Of a DNA stretch of 64,000 nt, positions 13,978 to 23,130 are shown in pieces; position 1 is the first letter of the stretch, and each line of letters starts with the position of its first letter. The stretch lies in the NCBI GenBank assembly GCA_020831625.1, contig JAFIGD010000006.1, positions 62,001 through 126,000 on the forward strand. The letters run 5' to 3'. The notes under the pieces were generated by a model, which was not told where the DNA came from, did not search any database, and was given only the letters and a program-made list of their open reading frames with translations. A program made the translations under genes and the position numbers. The stretch comes from Verrucomicrobiota bacterium. Lineage in GTDB: Bacteria > Verrucomicrobiota > Kiritimatiellia > SS1-B-03-39 > UBA6053.

Positions 13978-16274
13978 GGCGCTTCGGTTAGATCCGGAAA
14001 ACGGGTACTCAATTCTTCAAGCGCCCTGCGGGCTTCCTCGTTGCGGCCGGCGCGCTGAAACGCGGCGGCGGCGCGCCGCAAAGCGAGCGGACTCAGTTCG
14101 GGATCCTCAAAGAGCACCGCCAGGCCCATGTACATCCGGGCCGCCTCATTCCAGGCCTCCCTGCGGGCGGACAGATCACCCAGCGCCATCATGCTTCGGG
14201 CCTGAAGCCCGGCATCCTCGGACGTCGCCGCCCGGCGCATGGCGGTTTGCAGTGAGCGCTCGGAATCCTCCAGCCGGTCCGCCTCCATCAGCGCCCGTCC
14301 CAAGGCGTAGGCCGCCTCAGCGGATTGACGGCTTCCGCTGACAAACTCCAGCCCGGCGCGCCAGGCCGCGATGGCTTCGTCGGAATTGCCGCGGGACATT
14401 TCAGCCTCCGCCAGGGCGTAATACCCCAATTCCCGGGTCGAATCCGCGCGATGGGATTCCCGCATCCGCTCCGCAATCCGCAAAACATCCGCTTCGGCCT
14501 CCCGTTCACCGGCCCGCCGCAACATCCACACCAGGCGCGTGTCCGACAGCCCCGGAGCTTTTGGCTCCTCCAGAAGGGCCATAAACTCCACCCCGGCCGC
14601 ATCCGGATCGCCTTCTGACTCCAACAACCGCGCCAGACGCATGCGCAGATTCCGCCGGTGATCCTCCGTTTGTTCCCGGTCCAGCGCTTTTCGCAGCAGC
14701 GTTTCCGCATCCGGATCACGATTGTCCGCCGCCAGCACCGCCAGCCAGTAGGCCGACAACGTGCTTTTCGGACCTTCCGGCTCCCGTTCCAGCAGGGCTT
14801 CGAACAAAGTCCGGGCCGCAAGTGAATCCCCCTCCCGAAGTTCCAGCAGCGCCAACGAAAATTCGACTTCCATGCGGTTGGGGTTCCCGGGGTGTTGTTC
14901 CAGCGCCAGCCTCCAGGCGCGGCGGGCGGCGTTTGGCTGCCCCTGCTCCGCCCAAAGCGTTCCGGCGGCGCGCAGCGAACTGAACGCCCGGGAGTCGGCG
15001 GGATAATCGGCGGCAAACTCCGTCAGCGCCTGCGCGGCCGCCCGGGCGTCGGTCCGCCGCAACAGCAGCGCGCGCTGAAAAGCCGCGTCCCGGGACCGGA
15101 CCGTGACCGGCCGCCGGGCCGCCAGTTCCTCATACCGGCGAAGCGCCTCCTCCGTGCGTCCCAGGGCGCGCTGACTTTCCGCCAGCAGCCAGAGCGCGTC
15201 CTCCCGCCGCTCGGGAAGCGCCAACAAATCCTCCGACAACGCAATCACACGTCGGTGGTCCTCCCGCTCTGCATAGATCAACGCCAGATCGAAGGCGGCC
15301 CGGGCGCGGAAACGGGACGAGGGAAAGTCATCCATCAACCGGCGGAAACGATCATAGGCCTCTTCAACTTTCTGAGCATTCCGAAACGAAACCGCCTCCA
15401 AATACACCCAGGAATCCGGTTGCTCCTCTTTCCGGCGTTCCGGCGTTCGGGACGCAACCGACAGGGCGTCCTCAAAACGCTCAGCCATCATCAGGGCCCA
15501 GGCGATGGTCAAACTTCCGGTCTGCACCCGGGGATGATCTGGATGGGAGCGCCAAAGGCGGTCAAACTGTCTGGCGGCCTCCTCTGCGGTGCCGGCATCC
15601 AGTTCCAGCATGCCCAGCCCCCACAGGGCCTCCACCTCCAAATCCGGCGAAGGAGGATTGCGCAACGCGACCGCGTACCACTGCCGCCTTTGTTCCACGG
15701 ATTCCCGGGGCGCGGTCCGGGCCAGCGTCATCGCGGCGTAGGCGGCGTGGGGATCGTCAGGATGATCGCGGATGAGTTCCATCTGCCGTTCCCATGCTTC
15801 GGAGGCATTCCCCAACTGACGCGACGCGCTTGCCAGCGTGTGCAGCGCGGCGGCGGCCAAATCCGGCGGCGGGTTCAGCCCCAAGAGCGCGGCCGCATGC
15901 CCCCGCGCGGCTTCATAATCCTGCTCATCGTACGCCATGTCGGCAAGCCGAAGATGTGACCGGACCGCAAACCCGCCGGCATCCGGCAGATCAAGAATTT
16001 CTCCATACAGACGCCGCGCCAACGCAGGGCGATCCTGTCGCCGGGCGGACTCCGCCGCACGGAAAAGCAGCGCGGCCCGGCCCTCAAAATCCGGATAAGC
16101 CTCCAAAAGCCTCTCGTATTCCCGCAGGGCCATCTGATAAAATCCACGCGCGAAGAGTCCATCGGCCAAAAGCCGCTCGTCCTCGGAAGGGCCTTCCCGC
16201 CCGTGCACGGGGGTCACGAGCGACAAACCAATTGCCAGCCAGAGGATCCAAAAGGGATGTCCACACCGTCTCAT
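13974..16274 (-). CDS. Secreted multi-TPR protein of the ExbBD operon
   Basis: A 766-residue protein with a signal peptide (hydrophobic about 7-24, ending VHG) and an almost continuous superhelix of TPR-like units. Examples are the units at residues about 40-75 (ADGLFARGFYQMALREYERL), the central MELIRDHPDDPHAAYAAMTL and RALGRTEEALRRYEELAA, and the final RRAAAAFQRAGRNEEARRAL. It should be periplasmic and act as a scaffold. Similar TPR proteins follow exbB/exbD in several PVC and δ-proteobacterial loci. The ORF opens 9 codons upstream, but the ATG at 16274 gives a clean signal peptide and starts four bases after the exbD stop. Confidence 0.83.
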   Translation of the reverse strand: MRRCGHPFWILWLAIGLSLVTPVHGREGPSEDERLLADGLFARGFYQMALREYERLLEAYPDFEGRAALLFRAAESARRQDRPALARRLYGEILDLPDAGGFAVRSHLRLADMAYDEQDYEAARGHAAALLGLNPPPDLAAAALHTLASASRQLGNASEAWERQMELIRDHPDDPHAAYAAMTLARTAPRESVEQRRQWYAVALRNPPSPDLEVEALWGLGMLELDAGTAEEAARQFDRLWRSHPDHPRVQTGSLTIAWALMMAERFEDALSVASRTPERRKEEQPDSWVYLEAVSFRNAQKVEEAYDRFRRLMDDFPSSRFRARAAFDLALIYAEREDHRRVIALSEDLLALPERREDALWLLAESQRALGRTEEALRRYEELAARRPVTVRSRDAAFQRALLLRRTDARAAAQALTEFAADYPADSRAFSSLRAAGTLWAEQGQPNAARRAWRLALEQHPGNPNRMEVEFSLALLELREGDSLAARTLFEALLEREPEGPKSTLSAYWLAVLAADNRDPDAETLLRKALDREQTEDHRRNLRMRLARLLESEGDPDAAGVEFMALLEEPKAPGLSDTRLVWMLRRAGEREAEADVLRIAERMRESHRADSTRELGYYALAEAEMSRGNSDEAIAAWRAGLEFVSGSRQSAEAAYALGRALMEADRLEDSERSLQTAMRRAATSEDAGLQARSMMALGDLSARREAWNEAARMYMGLAVLFEDPELSPLALRRAAAAFQRAGRNEEARRALEELSTRFPDLTEAP

Positions 16275-16278
16275 GGTG

Positions 16279-16689
16279 TCACTCTGGAATTCCGGTTGCA
16301 AAACTGATGTTGTAGATATCCGCGCGGCGGCAAAGATCCATCACCCGCATCAGATACCGGAACGGTGTGTTTTCATCGGTCCGCAGCACCACCGCGTGAC
16401 CCGGGAACAAATCGGCGATCCGCACCAGAAACTCCGCCAGCCCCGCTTCATCCAGCGTCCGCTGATTGACCACCACCCGGCCGTCCGGAAATATATTCAA
16501 AATAATCTCCCCCTGCATGCGCTGAGGAACCTGTCCGGAGACCGCTGTGGGCAGCGTGATATCCATTTCGGTTTCCCACTGCGCGAAGAGCGTGGAGGTC
16601 ATGAAAAAACACAGCAAAAGAAACACCACGTCGATCATGGGCGCCAGTTGAAACTGAATAGCCGGAGGCTTGTTTTTTGCGAAATTCAT
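16279..16689 (-). CDS. exbD: ExbD/TolR-family proton-channel subunit
   Basis: A 136-residue single-pass inner-membrane protein. A short cytoplasmic N-terminus leads to a helix (about 15-36) carrying the invariant Asp (D20, in APMIDVVFLLLCFF), the proton-carrying residue of this family. The periplasmic domain (NIFPDGRVVVNQRTLDEAGL, VVLRTDENTPFRYLMRVMDL) is typical of ExbD/TolR. The ATG at 16689 overlaps the exbB stop by four bases; the longer open frame lies inside exbB and was rejected. With ExbB it would power an envelope partner, a role for which the prenyltransferase-fold protein upstream is a candidate. Confidence 0.9.
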   Translation of the reverse strand: MNFAKNKPPAIQFQLAPMIDVVFLLLCFFMTSTLFAQWETEMDITLPTAVSGQVPQRMQGEIILNIFPDGRVVVNQRTLDEAGLAEFLVRIADLFPGHAVVLRTDENTPFRYLMRVMDLCRRADIYNISFATGIPE

Positions 16690-17519
16690 ACCTCGGATTT
16701 CCGATGCGCCAGCAGCGTCACCACATTCGTGGCCGCCAACTCCATGCTGCCAGTCAGTTTCGTGAGCCGCCCCCGGAAGAGCGAATAAAAGACCATGGCG
16801 GGAATCGCCACCATTAATCCGGCGGCAGTGGTGACCAGCGCCTGGGATACCCCGTTGGCCAGTTCCATGGGACGCGCCTTGTGAATGTCCAGAGCCACCG
16901 CGCTGAACGAGGTCAACATGCCCATAACCGTCCCGAGGAGCCCCACCATCGGAGCGATCACTCCGATATCCATCAAATACGAAATCTGAGCCTGAAGCCG
17001 GCCCGCCTGGCGAATACCCTCGCCCTCCACCAGTTGACGCAGCAGATCCGCGTCCGGCTCCCCCACCCGCTCCACATATTGAACCGCGGACTGCACAATG
17101 CGCGCCGCGGGCGAACGGTTGCGCTCGCACAGCGCCAGCGCCTCTTCAAACCGCCCCTGCTCCAACATGACCTCCACATCCCGCAAAAACGAGGAGGGCA
17201 TAATCCGGGACGTGTTCAGCGTGAAAAAGAAATACAAAATAAGCGCGGCGGCCACAACCGACATGACCGCCAGCACGATCACCAGCACGCCGCCGCTTTC
17301 CAGAATCCGGTCCAGGCGCAGCTGGTCGGAGGCGGCGTCCGCGACCGGATCCGACAGCGTGCCGATCGCGTCCGTCACCGCCGAAGTCTGCTCCGAAACA
17401 GTCTGCTCCGAAACGGACGACTCTGAAGGGGTCGGTTCCGGGGCCACGGCCGACTCGGCAGACACCGGCGGCATCCAGGCCATCCAAAGGGCGAACAGGC
17501 AAATCAGGATTCGTTTCAT
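16686..17519 (-). CDS. exbB: MotA/TolQ/ExbB-family proton-channel subunit
   Basis: A 277-residue protein with a cleavable signal peptide (1-21) and a Ser/Glu-rich periplasmic stretch before the first channel helix (about 74-98), then two further helices (about 183-205 and 224-250). The channel signature APMVGLLGTVMGM is at 189-201 and the third helix carries ALVTTAAGLMVAIPA. The N-terminal signal peptide and extension mark the longer ExbB type. It overlaps exbD by four bases and lies 11 bases after pgsA. Together they should form a PMF-driven motor complex in the inner membrane. Confidence 0.9.
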   Translation of the reverse strand: MKRILICLFALWMAWMPPVSAESAVAPEPTPSESSVSEQTVSEQTSAVTDAIGTLSDPVADAASDQLRLDRILESGGVLVIVLAVMSVVAAALILYFFFTLNTSRIMPSSFLRDVEVMLEQGRFEEALALCERNRSPAARIVQSAVQYVERVGEPDADLLRQLVEGEGIRQAGRLQAQISYLMDIGVIAPMVGLLGTVMGMLTSFSAVALDIHKARPMELANGVSQALVTTAAGLMVAIPAMVFYSLFRGRLTKLTGSMELAATNVVTLLAHRKSEV

Positions 17520-17529
17520 AAAAAAACTC

Positions 17530-18135
17530 TCAATCTAAAATCTGTTTATTCTCTCTAAAATATTCCCAGCCCGACAGCACGGTCAACACCGCGGCAACGG
17601 TCATGAAAAACCAAATCAGCCAGCGGGCGGTGAACTCGACATGCTTCAGGGTCACTTCCCCGCTGTTCCGCATGAAATCGCGCATCACCACCAGGCACAG
17701 CAACGTAACCACAATCGCGGTGATTTGCAAAACGGTTTTCCATTTTCCCAGTTTCCCGGCCGCAATGACGGTGCCCTTTTCAACCGCCAGCAACCGCAGA
17801 CCGGTGACCATGAACTCGCGCACCAGAATGATCACCACCAGAAAGGCGGGCACGAGCGGGCGTCCGGGCAGATAATACCGGGTGGTCATGCCCACAAACC
17901 CGACCAGCGCCACCGTGACCAGCACTTTGTCGGCCAGCGGATCCATCAGTTTTCCGAACGAGGTCACCCCGTATTTCGTCCGGGCCAAATGACCGTCGAG
18001 CGCATCCGTGAGGCTTGCCACCCCAAACAACAGCAGCGCCAGGCTTTTGGAAAAGGGAAAATCGAATTGCAACACCACCATCAGGGCGGCGGCAAAGACA
18101 AAACGGCTGCAGGTGAGTTTGTTGGGTAGATTCAT
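17530..18135 (-). CDS. pgsA: CDP-diacylglycerol–glycerol-3-phosphate 3-phosphatidyltransferase
   Basis: A 201-residue integral membrane enzyme making phosphatidylglycerol phosphate. The complete CDP-alcohol phosphotransferase motif is present: D44..D47-G48-x2-A51-R52-x8-G61-x3-D65-x3-D69 (DALDGHLAR...GKLMDPLADK). Five to six membrane helices are apparent. The N-terminal NLPNKLTCSR is typical of PgsA. It supplies PG for the cardiolipin-synthase-like enzyme at 10703. Its ATG overlaps the rodZ-like stop by four bases, placing it in the ftsK-rodZ-pgsA-exbB run. Confidence 0.95.
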   Translation of the reverse strand: MNLPNKLTCSRFVFAAALMVVLQFDFPFSKSLALLLFGVASLTDALDGHLARTKYGVTSFGKLMDPLADKVLVTVALVGFVGMTTRYYLPGRPLVPAFLVVIILVREFMVTGLRLLAVEKGTVIAAGKLGKWKTVLQITAIVVTLLCLVVMRDFMRNSGEVTLKHVEFTARWLIWFFMTVAAVLTVLSGWEYFRENKQILD

Positions 18136-18797
18136 TCTGAGGGCTCCGGAACCGAAAAGCGGACGGGGGAAGGTTCAAGCAAAAAAGGCTGCCGAAGCCG
18201 CACGGCGCCGGCTTCATCCTGAAGCGGGGCCCGGTCGGCGCGCGAACAGGATCGGATGCCCGTGAACAGCAGCACCACAACCAGGAGCACCGCGCCGGCG
18301 GCAGGGGCTTCCCGGTGCCAGAAGGTTTCCGGCAACGTGAACCGCACGTCCGGCATCGGAGGCAGCTTCTCACGAAACGCGGCCAGACGCTCCGACAGGG
18401 GCGGACCCTTCGAGCGCGGGGTGTCAATCGAACCGGAAGGACGCAAACTCCCGGCCCGGCGGCGCAGTTCACCCGGCTCCGGCACTTTTTCCGGAGAAGG
18501 CTCCGGCACCGGAGCCGGACGAAGCACTTTGGTCTCCCGAACCGTCGGTTTGCTCGGCCGTGTCTCATTGATCTGCTGCTCGTACAGGGCCAACAGCGGG
18601 TCCGGCTCCATATCCAACGCCTGAGCACAGAGTTTGATAAACCCTTTCACATACATCGGCGCCGGGATTTTTGAAAAATCATCCCGCTCCATGCCTTCGA
18701 TCTGCTGCGACTTGATCCGGGTAAGCTGCCCCAGTTCAGAAACCGACAGTCCTTTCGCTTCGCGCGCAATCCTGAGTTTTGTTCCAAGCGTTTCCAT
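18132..18797 (-). CDS. RodZ-like helix-turn-helix membrane protein
   Basis: A 221-residue protein. The N-terminal HTH_25 domain (about 2-70: LGTKLRIAREAKGLSVSELG, RIKSQQIEGMERDDFSKIP, YVKGFIKLCAQAL) is the cytoplasmic module that in RodZ binds MreB. A Pro/basic linker and one membrane helix (about 164-181) follow. Only about 40 residues lie beyond the helix, so the periplasmic DUF4115 β-domain of E. coli RodZ is missing. The ATG at 18797 is one base after the ftsK stop. Likely role: cell shape and division. In many bacteria rodZ neighbours ftsK and pgsA, as here. Confidence 0.85.
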   Translation of the reverse strand: METLGTKLRIAREAKGLSVSELGQLTRIKSQQIEGMERDDFSKIPAPMYVKGFIKLCAQALDMEPDPLLALYEQQINETRPSKPTVRETKVLRPAPVPEPSPEKVPEPGELRRRAGSLRPSGSIDTPRSKGPPLSERLAAFREKLPPMPDVRFTLPETFWHREAPAAGAVLLVVVLLFTGIRSCSRADRAPLQDEAGAVRLRQPFLLEPSPVRFSVPEPSE

Positions 18798-18798
18798 A

Positions 18799-21273
18799 TC
18801 AGCTGTCCACATCCGGTTGGGACCCGAGGTCCGTGTCATTTTGGGGAACTTCCCCGTCTAAATCAATCAGAATTTCCCGGGGATCACTTCCCTGCGGAGG
18901 ACCGATCACCCCTTTTTCCTCCAACTGATCCATCAGGCGCGCCGCGCGGTTGTATCCGATCCGCAAACGCCGCTGCAAAGAGCTGGTCGAGGCCCGGCGG
19001 GTTTGCCGGATCACTTCAACCGCCTGCTCAATCAGGTCGTCATCCTCATCCTGCGCGGGCAACTCCGGGGCCGAACTGGTCAGCTTTTCCGTCACCTTGT
19101 TTTCATAATCCGGGGAGCCCTGCGCTTTGATGAAATCCACGATTTGGCCGATTTCCTCGTCCGAAGTCCAGGCGCCCTGCGCGCGCTGAAGTTTCGCGCT
19201 GCTGGGCGCGAGGAACAGCATATCCCCCTTGCCGAGAAGCTTGTCGGCCCCGATCGCATCCAAAATCGTGCGGCTGTCGGTCTTCTGCGCCACCTGAAAC
19301 GCGATCCGGGACGGAAAGTTTGCTTTGATGGTGCCCGTGATCACGTTCACCGACGGCCGCTGCGTCGCCAGAATCATATGAATCCCCACCGCGCGCGACA
19401 ACTGGGCCAGCCGCGCGATGTAGTTCTCGATTTCCGCCTGGGCGACCATCATCAGGTCCGCCAGCTCGTCAATCACCACCACAATATACGGCAGCGTTTC
19501 GGGATGCTTTTCTTTCGGCTCGTCATCCACTCCGAACAAATCCCCCTGCTTCGCCACCACCCGGGTGTTGTATCCGCGGATATTGCGCACCCCGACTTTC
19601 GCGAAAAGCTTGTAACGTTTTTCCATTTCCGTGATCGCCCAGCGCAGGCCCAGCCCCACTTTTTTGGGATCCGTGATCACCGGCACCACCAAATGCGGCA
19701 AATCACGGTACGCCGTGAATTCCACAATCTTCGGGTCCACCAGAATGAGACGAAGCTGATCCGGCGTCCGCGACATCAGCAATCCCGCCAGCAGCGAATT
19801 CATACACACGGATTTCCCCGAACCCGTCGCGCCCGCGATCAGCAGATGCGGCATGTCCGCCAAATCGCCCACCAGCGTGTTTCCGCTGACATCCACGCCC
19901 AGGCAAAGCGGCAGCGCGATTTTGCCCCGCCGCCAGTCTTTGGCTTTTTCCCATTCCGGCCCGCCGATAATCTGACGCGCAAACACCACCGAGGTTTTAT
20001 TGTTGGGCACCTCAATGCCAACCACCCCTTTGCCGGGAATCGGGGCCTGCACGCGGATCGATTCCGCTTTCAGAGCCAGGGCCAGATTGTTACTCAGTCC
20101 GGCGATCTTCTCGACCCGAACACCCGGTGCGGGCAGCACTTCAAAGCTGGTGACCACCGGCCCCCGGTTGACCTCGGTAATCTTGGCCTCCACCCCGAAC
20201 TCATTGAGCGTCCGCTCCAGCAATTGCCGCAGAAATTCATCCCGGGCCGCATCCGGGACCACCCCGCCGGTCACTTCCTGCAGGAACGAAATCGGCGGCA
20301 GTTTCCAGACCTGTCCCGTGCCCGAATCCACATCGGCATCGAACACCTCGCCCGTGTCCTCCGAAGCGGCGGAGGCCGGAGAGACTTTGGCTTTTGGGGC
20401 CGCGTTGGCGGAACGCTTGAAAATGGACGGCTCCGCCTTGGGAGGAACAGGCGCGGGCGGTTCCGGGGGGGGAACCGATTCAGACACAGGCTCATCCCAA
20501 TCCAGGGGCGCGACCGGCTCCGGGAAAAGCGGGTCCGCCAGGGGGTCGGGCTCCGGCTCGGGCTCTTTGCGTTTCTTCCGTTTTTTTGAAGGTTTTTCCA
20601 CAACCACTGATTCGATGGAATCATCGTCCTCCTCACGCCCGGTCCCGCCCGGAGACAGCAGCAACAGCATTTTTTGCCATAAAGGCCCCAGAGTGCCCTT
20701 CGGATCCCGGAAAAACGGCGCGATCTCAAAATCAAAGAGACAAACGGCGGCGATCAGCACCAGAAATGCGATCAGAATGCCCGTTCCGATTTCACCCATC
20801 AGCCGGATCAAGACCAGCGAGCCGAGCAAATGGCCCACCGCGCCGCCCGCGAACGCCAGATTCAATTCCGAAGCCATCCGGCTGACCGGCGTGTGCATCA
20901 ATTCCAGCAAACACGCCGCACACAAAAGCAACAACCCCATCCACCCCAGTTTGTGGCCCAGTTTCAGCCCCGGAACATGCTCGTCGCCCGCCAGACAAAG
21001 AACCCCCTGTGCCGCCAGCACCACCGGAAGCACATACCCGGCCAGGCCCAGCAAGAGAAACAGCAAATAGGCCGACCACGCGCCGGCCAGCCCGATAATG
21101 TTCGCGGTGGGCTGGTTTGGCGGACTTTGAATCACCGAAATGTCATGCGGACGGTACGAAATCAGACTCAGCCCCAACAATACCGAAAAGGCCAGCAGGC
21201 CCAGCCCGATAATTTCCCGACGACCCGTTCGGCGGGACGTGTCAGTTGTGGAGGATGCTTTGGATTTCGGCAT
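18799..21273 (-). CDS. ftsK: DNA translocase FtsK
   Basis: An 824-residue septal DNA pump. Four membrane helices lie between about 20 and 180; a charged and proline-rich linker (about 210-310) follows, then the α/β motor with Walker A GATGSGKS (481-488) and Walker B VVVIDELADLM, and finally the winged-helix γ domain (about 760-815, TSSLQRRLRIGYNRAARLMD), which reads KOPS-like signals. The linker is much shorter than in E. coli (total 1329 aa) and similar to SpoIIIE-size proteins. The first in-frame codon is a GTG at 21282; the ATG at 21273 was chosen. It lies 67 bases after kdsB. Confidence 0.95.
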   Translation of the reverse strand: MPKSKASSTTDTSRRTGRREIIGLGLLAFSVLLGLSLISYRPHDISVIQSPPNQPTANIIGLAGAWSAYLLFLLLGLAGYVLPVVLAAQGVLCLAGDEHVPGLKLGHKLGWMGLLLLCAACLLELMHTPVSRMASELNLAFAGGAVGHLLGSLVLIRLMGEIGTGILIAFLVLIAAVCLFDFEIAPFFRDPKGTLGPLWQKMLLLLSPGGTGREEDDDSIESVVVEKPSKKRKKRKEPEPEPDPLADPLFPEPVAPLDWDEPVSESVPPPEPPAPVPPKAEPSIFKRSANAAPKAKVSPASAASEDTGEVFDADVDSGTGQVWKLPPISFLQEVTGGVVPDAARDEFLRQLLERTLNEFGVEAKITEVNRGPVVTSFEVLPAPGVRVEKIAGLSNNLALALKAESIRVQAPIPGKGVVGIEVPNNKTSVVFARQIIGGPEWEKAKDWRRGKIALPLCLGVDVSGNTLVGDLADMPHLLIAGATGSGKSVCMNSLLAGLLMSRTPDQLRLILVDPKIVEFTAYRDLPHLVVPVITDPKKVGLGLRWAITEMEKRYKLFAKVGVRNIRGYNTRVVAKQGDLFGVDDEPKEKHPETLPYIVVVIDELADLMMVAQAEIENYIARLAQLSRAVGIHMILATQRPSVNVITGTIKANFPSRIAFQVAQKTDSRTILDAIGADKLLGKGDMLFLAPSSAKLQRAQGAWTSDEEIGQIVDFIKAQGSPDYENKVTEKLTSSAPELPAQDEDDDLIEQAVEVIRQTRRASTSSLQRRLRIGYNRAARLMDQLEEKGVIGPPQGSDPREILIDLDGEVPQNDTDLGSQPDVDS

Positions 21274-21340
21274 ACCGCCCACATTAGAGAGGATTCCAAA
21301 CGAGGCAAGCAGAATGGAAGGTTGTCTTTACCGGCATAGG

Positions 21341-22081
21341 CTACCGCGTCATCCAGCGTTTTGCCGCCGCCAGATCCTCCGGCGTGTCCACGCCGGGCGC
21401 GGGCTGCTCCGTCCGGATCACCGCGATCCGGGCTCCCAGCGCCAGGGCGCGCAACTGCTCGAGTTTTTCAAGCGTCTCCAGCATATGCGGCGGCTGGAGG
21501 ACCAGCGCCAATAAAAATTCACGGCGATACGCGTAAATCCCCAAATGACGCTGATACACCCCCCGGTCAAGAACCGATTCCGGGTCCACATCCCGGCAAA
21601 ACGGAATCAGACTGCGGCTGAAATACAGCGCGTGCCCGGCGTCGGAACACACCACTTTCACCACCGAAGACGCGAACAAATCCTCCCGGGCGCGAAGGGG
21701 CGTGGCCGCCGTGGCCATTTCCAGGCCGGGCTCCTCCGTCATCCTCTCCACAAGCTGATCAATAAGATTCGGATCCATAAACGGCTCGTCGCCCTGAACA
21801 TTCACGATCACATCCGCATCCAGATCCGCGACGGCCTCGGCGATCCGGTCCGTGCCCGACGGATGATCTTCACGGGTCATTTTCACCGGAATCCCCTCCC
21901 GTTCAGCCGCTTCCGCAATCCGTTCGTCATCCGTGGCCACCCAAACCTCCGAAAGGCGTTTTGCCTGACGAGCCCGTTCCACCGTCCGGACAAACAACGG
22001 CTTCCCGCCCAGATCCGCCAGCATCTTGCCCGGAAACCGCTGGCTTCCATAGCGCGCGGGAATCACCGCCACCGCACTCAT
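21341..22081 (-). CDS. kdsB: 3-deoxy-manno-octulosonate cytidylyltransferase (CMP-Kdo synthetase)
   Basis: A 246-residue cytoplasmic enzyme that activates Kdo with CTP for LPS inner-core synthesis. The nucleotide-binding start VAVIPARYGSQRFPGK (4-19), the TDDERI block, HPSGTDRIAEA, NVQGDEPF with the metal-binding Asp, and HLGIYAYRREFL are all family signatures. Length fits KdsB (about 248). The ATG at 22081 overlaps the heptose kinase stop by four bases; the longer upstream frame lies inside that gene. It shows that the organism makes Kdo-containing LPS. Confidence 0.96.
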   Translation of the reverse strand: MSAVAVIPARYGSQRFPGKMLADLGGKPLFVRTVERARQAKRLSEVWVATDDERIAEAAEREGIPVKMTREDHPSGTDRIAEAVADLDADVIVNVQGDEPFMDPNLIDQLVERMTEEPGLEMATAATPLRAREDLFASSVVKVVCSDAGHALYFSRSLIPFCRDVDPESVLDRGVYQRHLGIYAYRREFLLALVLQPPHMLETLEKLEQLRALALGARIAVIRTEQPAPGVDTPEDLAAAKRWMTR

Positions 22082-23088
22082 TGCTCCTCCTCCAGAGCCG
22101 CCAACAGCTCCGCCGGCGATGTGGTCGCGGTTCCCAGCTTGGCCACCACAATCCCCGCCGCCGCATTCGCCAGTTCCGCCGCCTCCCGAAAGGTCGCTCC
22201 CGAGCACAACGCCATCAGAATCGTCGCGATCACCGTATCCCCGGCACCGCTGACATCAAACACCTCCCGCGCCCGGGTCGACACATGTTCCGCCTCCGCA
22301 TCCCCGGACTTCAACAGCATCCCCTGAGGCCCCAGGGTGATGGCAAGATGTTCCGGAACCCAAAGGGCCCTCAGCCGCTCGGAAACCGACCGCAGATGCT
22401 CATCCAAAAGAGGCTCCACATCCGGGGACCGGTCCCGGATTCCCGCCACATGAAAAGCCTCCTTGCGGTTCGGCGTCGCGAAAGTGACCCCCTTCACATC
22501 CAGTTCGTGATTGTCCTTCGGATCGTATCCCGACGGCATCCCACGGGCCCGGGCCTGTTCCAGCACCCGGGAAACCACCGACTGCCGTAGAACGCCTTTC
22601 CCGTAATCCTCCAATATCACCCCCTGAGCGCCCCCCAAAACCCGCTCCAACCGGTCCGAAAAATCCGGAAATTTCATTAAATCTCCCAAATCAGGGCTTT
22701 CCCGGTCAACGCGGAGCATTTGCTGACGGTCGGCCAGAATCCGGGTTTTCACCACCGTGGTGAAATTCGCATCCCGGAAGACACCCTCAGTTCCCACCCC
22801 GGCCCGGGACAAATGCCCCAGCAGCTCGTCCCCCATGGCGCAGGTGCCGATCGCGCCGCACAACTCGGCCTGTCCGCCAAGCGCCTGAATATTCAACGCC
22901 ACATTGCACGCCCCGCCCGGCACACTTCGTTCGCGAAGCACCTTCACCACCGGCACCGGGGCCTCCGGGCTGATTCGGTCGACCTGACCGTGCACATAAC
23001 GGTCCAGCATCAAATCGCCGACCACAAGCACACGGCACTCGGAAAAGCGGCCCAACAGATCCCGGGCCCTGGAAAGGGTTAAACTCAT
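22078..23088 (-). CDS. rfaE1: D-glycero-β-D-manno-heptose-7-phosphate kinase (HldE N-domain type)
   Basis: A 336-residue PfkB-family kinase acting in ADP-heptose synthesis for the LPS core. The N-terminal GDLMLDRYVHGQVDRISPEA is the HldA/HldE signature, followed by GGACNVALNI, and the PfkB active-site block DVSGAGDT lies near residues 280-290 with the catalytic Asp. The cytidylyl/adenylyltransferase domain of fused HldE is absent, so the second activity must be encoded elsewhere. It is coupled to kdsB by a 4-base overlap. Confidence 0.93.
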   Translation of the reverse strand: MSLTLSRARDLLGRFSECRVLVVGDLMLDRYVHGQVDRISPEAPVPVVKVLRERSVPGGACNVALNIQALGGQAELCGAIGTCAMGDELLGHLSRAGVGTEGVFRDANFTTVVKTRILADRQQMLRVDRESPDLGDLMKFPDFSDRLERVLGGAQGVILEDYGKGVLRQSVVSRVLEQARARGMPSGYDPKDNHELDVKGVTFATPNRKEAFHVAGIRDRSPDVEPLLDEHLRSVSERLRALWVPEHLAITLGPQGMLLKSGDAEAEHVSTRAREVFDVSGAGDTVIATILMALCSGATFREAAELANAAAGIVVAKLGTATTSPAELLAALEEEQ

Positions 23089-23130
23089 GCGGGGAAATTA
23101 ACCGCTGAATGAAAAGGAAGCGAGCGGAAA

